Part shown: positions 15,030 to 17,608 of the stretch, piece after piece
Layout: each line of letters begins with the position of its first letter
Position numbering within the stretch: position 1 is the stretch's first letter
Source: Parvularculaceae bacterium
GTDB lineage: Bacteria > Pseudomonadota > Alphaproteobacteria > Caulobacterales > Parvularculaceae
DNA: 17,608 nucleotides
Reading direction: 5' to 3'
NCBI GenBank assembly: GCA_004213235.1
Contig: SHAI01000021.1
Location: forward strand, 1-17,608
Position numbers and translations under genes: made by a program
Notes under the pieces: generated by a model
What the model was told of the DNA's origin: nothing
What the model saw: the letters and a program-made list of their open reading frames with translations, nothing else
Databases searched by the model: none

Positions 15030-15905
15030 ATGTCTGAAGATACGAAGTCAGCGACATTCTTTGGCGTTGTGAAACCCTATAGGATGCGAATTTCAATAAC
15101 TTATAGCGTGATGCTGTTCGAAAACATATTCGAACTACTTTATCCCTTCGCAATTGGTCTGGCGATCAACGGCCTGATCGCCGGTGAAGGGATCGTTAGC
15201 CTCAGCTTGTTTGCGGCGATCTGGGGGTTGCAATTAATCACTGCAACGGCGCGCCAGCTATATGATACCCGCCTCTTTGCAATGATATACAGCGAAGTCG
15301 CCAGTAGTATGATTTTGCGCCAGCGCGATGCCGGGAAAGCCACCAGCGAGATTGCCGCGCGATCGGTTATGGCGCGCGAGGCGGTAGATTTTTTTGAATT
15401 TGAGATACCAGCAATGGTGACGGCTCTTATAACGCTCGTCGGCGGCGTTGCGATGCTGTTTGTTTATAATGTCTTAGCCGGTGCCGCGATGTTGCTTATC
15501 CTGCTGCCCGTTGGCCTGATTTACAGAAAGTATGGAAAACGCTCATTTGCGCTCACCCAAAGGCTGAATAATCGCCACGAACGCGAAGTTGGTGCCATTG
15601 AGGATGGGTCACATTTCCGCGTTAAGAAGCATTTCGCCGCCCTGGCGCGCTGGCGCATAATGTTGTCTGATGCGCAAGCAATTGCCTGGGCCATCGCGGA
15701 TTTTATCATCTTTGGTGCGGTTATGGCGGTTTTGCTTGTTGTGACACAGGAGCCGGGCATTAAAGCTGGCGATGTGTTTGCTGCCATGGCCTATGTCCTT
15801 ACTATTGTTGCAGCACTTGACGAAGCACCGTTACTGGTTGAGCAATTCTCCCGCTTGGTGGATATCCGTCGACGGGTTGATGAGACAGAAGAAGTCACCG
15901 GTTAG
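15030..15905 (+). CDS. Orphan ABC transporter six-helix membrane domain protein
   Basis: A 291-residue integral membrane protein resembling the transmembrane domain of exporter-type ABC transporters. About six hydrophobic segments are seen (near residues 22-43, 55-72, 125-146, 148-167, 219-240 and 247-265), with a charged cytoplasmic stretch at 168-215 (KRSFALTQRLNNRHEREVGA), as in the long intracellular loops of such exporters. There is no Walker A, signature or Walker B motif and no room for an ATPase domain, nor is an ATPase gene seen nearby. The ATG at 15030 is chosen because GGGAGG (15017-15022) lies seven bases upstream; the open frame extends upstream to 14937 without a ribosome site. 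It is followed 16 bases later by the AraC-type regulator, so both are probably in one transcript. Substrate and even transport activity are unknown. Confidence 0.75.
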   Translation: MSEDTKSATFFGVVKPYRMRISITYSVMLFENIFELLYPFAIGLAINGLIAGEGIVSLSLFAAIWGLQLITATARQLYDTRLFAMIYSEVASSMILRQRDAGKATSEIAARSVMAREAVDFFEFEIPAMVTALITLVGGVAMLFVYNVLAGAAMLLILLPVGLIYRKYGKRSFALTQRLNNRHEREVGAIEDGSHFRVKKHFAALARWRIMLSDAQAIAWAIADFIIFGAVMAVLLVVTQEPGIKAGDVFAAMAYVLTIVAALDEAPLLVEQFSRLVDIRRRVDETEEVTG

Positions 15906-15921
15906 GTGCGCTGGAGGGAAC

Positions 15922-16755
15922 GTGTTTGCACCAGAAGAAAAATTTGATGAGCTCGTTCAAGCCTATCTTGCGCATTGGCTTGCAGGAGACATTGATGCGA
16001 TTTTATCGATGCACGCCCCGTCTTTTCAATATCATGACATGACGTCCGGTACCGTCATCGGAACTGGTGATATGAAACAATTCCTTGTCGATACATTTGA
16101 GATCGAGGGCGAAGGAAAGCTGCAGTTTCATACAATTAAATATCCCAAGAAGGGATCGGCATTTTTCAACTGGACGCAGCGGTTTAGTAAGGAATCCCAA
16201 CATGGCGAATTACTGCTCCATGGTGTTGAACTTATCGTTTTGCAAGAATCGAAAATAAGTAGCGTACACGAATTTTATTATTATGATGTTGCGCCGTCAC
16301 CTGAAACCGCAGCCCCCGATAGTGACGATCACGAAGCCCAGATTTCCAAACTAGGTTTGCGACAAGATCAGCTTGCGGCGATCTCACTGAAAATAAATGA
16401 GTATTTCCGAAATGAACGCCCCTATCTGGAACCGCGTATCAATCTTGCGGCTGTTTCTGCAGCACTGGGTTTAAAGCGAAATCAGGTTTCCTTTGTGATC
16501 AATCGTGTCATCGGGTTCAGCTTTTATGATTACGTCAATCAGCATCGCATCAATTACGCGATTGAGCGCATGTCCGTGCTCGACGCGTCTGTGTCCATTG
16601 TCAATTTGGCGATTGACTCAGGCTTTAACACGATCTCTGGCTTTTACAGCGCGTTTAAAAAGCAAACCGGAATGACACCATCCGTGTATCGACGACAGAT
16701 GCTAGAGAATTCTGTTTCTGCACGGACCCGCGCGGACGACGGCGAGGCGTTATAA
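15922..16755 (+). CDS. SnoaL/NTF2-like domain fused to an AraC-family regulator
   Basis: A 277-residue protein of two parts. Residues 1-123 look like a SnoaL-like NTF2-fold domain: the AYLAHWLAGDIDAILSMHAP helix, the G-T-G-D turn with a following helix, and late strands HGVELIVLQESKISSVHEFY. Residues 140-260 are an AraC-type DNA-binding domain with two helix-turn-helix units (about 175-195, LAAVSAALGLKRNQVSFVIN, and 224-247) and the typical ending FKKQTGMTPSVYRRQ. A short acidic linker (SPETAAPDSDDHE) joins them. The start is GTG, chosen because GGAGGGAA lies directly upstream (15913-15920) and because the NTF2 fold begins here; the open frame upstream overlaps the preceding gene. The NTF2 part probably binds a small ligand or dimerises. 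Likely targets are this gene group or the flanking palindromes; both are inference. Confidence 0.85.
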   Translation: MFAPEEKFDELVQAYLAHWLAGDIDAILSMHAPSFQYHDMTSGTVIGTGDMKQFLVDTFEIEGEGKLQFHTIKYPKKGSAFFNWTQRFSKESQHGELLLHGVELIVLQESKISSVHEFYYYDVAPSPETAAPDSDDHEAQISKLGLRQDQLAAISLKINEYFRNERPYLEPRINLAAVSAALGLKRNQVSFVINRVIGFSFYDYVNQHRINYAIERMSVLDASVSIVNLAIDSGFNTISGFYSAFKKQTGMTPSVYRRQMLENSVSARTRADDGEAL

Positions 16756-16801
16756 GTCTAACCCGTTGTTTTAATTTTGCAGTTGGATTTTGGGTAAACA
16801 A

Positions 16802-17608
16802 ATGAACTCATGCGATGCGATTGTGATTGGTGCCGGTCACAATGGGCTTGTGTGCGCGAGTTTACTGGCAAAAAGCGGTAAAAGAGTATTGTTGCTTGAG
16901 GCTTCCAGTGAGGTCGGCGGGCTTGCTGCATCGCGAGAGTTTTCGCCCGGCTTTAAAGCTTCTCCGGTGCATAGCGTAAATAATTTTTCTGCTAGTGTGG
17001 TCAAGCAGCTGGATTTGACCCGGCACGGGCTGACCTTCTTGTCTCCAATGCCAACGATTGGCCTCAGCGCTGATGGGGCGCATGTTTCGCTTCTTGGAGA
17101 TCAAATCTCAGGGGTCGGTGCGAAAGACGCTGATACGTACCCGCGATACCGGCAACAATTGCTGAAGTACGCGCAAACGCTTTCAATGCTCTGGGAAAAG
17201 AACATGCCGCGACTTGGCGGTGATTTACGCGACGCGTTGGTTTATGCGCAGGCGGGTCTCAAAATGCGCCTTCTTGGTGCTGAGGATATGGGCGAGCTTG
17301 TTCGTATTCTAGCGCTGCCGATGCGCGATCTTGTCTCGGAAAATTTCGATAATCCGATATTGAAAGCCATGCTTTGCTGGGATGGGCTTATCGGCAACAA
17401 GATGGCACCGCGCTCCCCAAATAACGCTGTATTGCCATTGATGCTGCGTATGAGCGGTGCGGGCGAAGGCGATTACCTTGTTCCCAAAGGGGGAGCGTCG
17501 GCCCTTGTCGCGGCGTTATTAAATGCTGCGCGGGAGGTTGGCGTCGATATCAGGACCAATGCTGCGGTGGCAAATATCGTCATTGAGCCGGATCCAGACG
17601 GCATGCGC
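16802..17608 (+). CDS. Phytoene-desaturase-like FAD/NAD(P) oxidoreductase, N-terminal part
   Basis: The first 269 codons of a flavin oxidoreductase that runs off the right edge. The N-terminus is a Rossmann FAD-binding motif, DAIVIGAGHNGLVCASLLAK with GAGHNG at residues 10-15 and the ribose-binding Glu33 (VLLLEASSEVGGLAA). The GHNGL variant is typical of the CrtI/PYROXD2-like group, which includes carotenoid desaturases and uncharacterised oxidoreductases. A later stretch, YLVPKGGASALVAALLNAAREVG, also fits the group (the helix before the second FAD-contacting strand). The ribosome site before the ATG is weak. It follows the AraC-type gene by 46 bases on the same strand. Substrate unknown; a carotenoid role is not established by anything else in the window. 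Confidence 0.88.
   Translation, partial: MNSCDAIVIGAGHNGLVCASLLAKSGKRVLLLEASSEVGGLAASREFSPGFKASPVHSVNNFSASVVKQLDLTRHGLTFLSPMPTIGLSADGAHVSLLGDQISGVGAKDADTYPRYRQQLLKYAQTLSMLWEKNMPRLGGDLRDALVYAQAGLKMRLLGAEDMGELVRILALPMRDLVSENFDNPILKAMLCWDGLIGNKMAPRSPNNAVLPLMLRMSGAGEGDYLVPKGGASALVAALLNAAREVGVDIRTNAAVANIVIEPDPDGMR

Overview
The window reads as a chromosomal piece of a heterotrophic, aerobic Gram-negative bacterium, most likely a marine alphaproteobacterium. The basis is a TonB-dependent receptor, a GPH-type sugar symporter, a GH16/GH3 beta-glucan gene set and an FdsGBA-type NAD-linked formate dehydrogenase. Assignment below class is not supported by anything I can see. There are 12 convincing protein genes, one cut by each window edge. 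I found no tRNA, rRNA, CRISPR array or transposase.

Left part (1-6440), a beta-glucan (laminarin-type) utilisation locus. The N-terminus of a TonB-dependent receptor and a LacI-family repressor lie on the minus strand. On the plus strand are a secreted GH16 endo-glucanase, a GPH/MFS sugar symporter and a GH3 beta-glucosidase without a signal peptide. The receptor and the GH16 gene each have a TTGACA -35 box followed by almost the same 16-bp palindrome (ATGACAAG-CTTGTCAT and a 13/16 variant). This looks like the LacI-family operator and defines a small regulon inside the window.

Middle (6526-12278): fdsG-fdsB-fdsA-fdhD, a tightly packed operon for a soluble cysteine-type molybdenum (or tungsten) NAD+ formate dehydrogenase and its cofactor sulfurtransferase. 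Its genes overlap or abut, and no fdsD is present. Directly behind it lies a second GH3 glucosidase (12362-14629), this one with a signal peptide. The formate dehydrogenase operon is therefore sandwiched between a cytoplasmic and an exported GH3 enzyme, all on the same strand and with no strong terminator visible between 1663 and 14629.

Inferred pathway: GH16 cuts beta-1,3-glucan outside or at the cell surface. The TonB receptor imports oligosaccharides. The exported GH3 trims them in the periplasm, the GPH symporter moves products inward, and the cytoplasmic GH3 finishes. The LacI regulator senses an intermediate. Formate oxidation would supply NADH, but its link to the glucan pathway is only positional.

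Right part (14630-17608): a 400-bp gene-free stretch rich in palindromes is followed by a second plus-strand gene group. It contains an orphan six-helix ABC-type membrane domain with no ATPase, a regulator fusing an N-terminal SnoaL/NTF2-like domain to an AraC-type DNA-binding domain, and the start of a phytoene-desaturase-like FAD oxidoreductase that runs off the window. This group is the least familiar part of the window.
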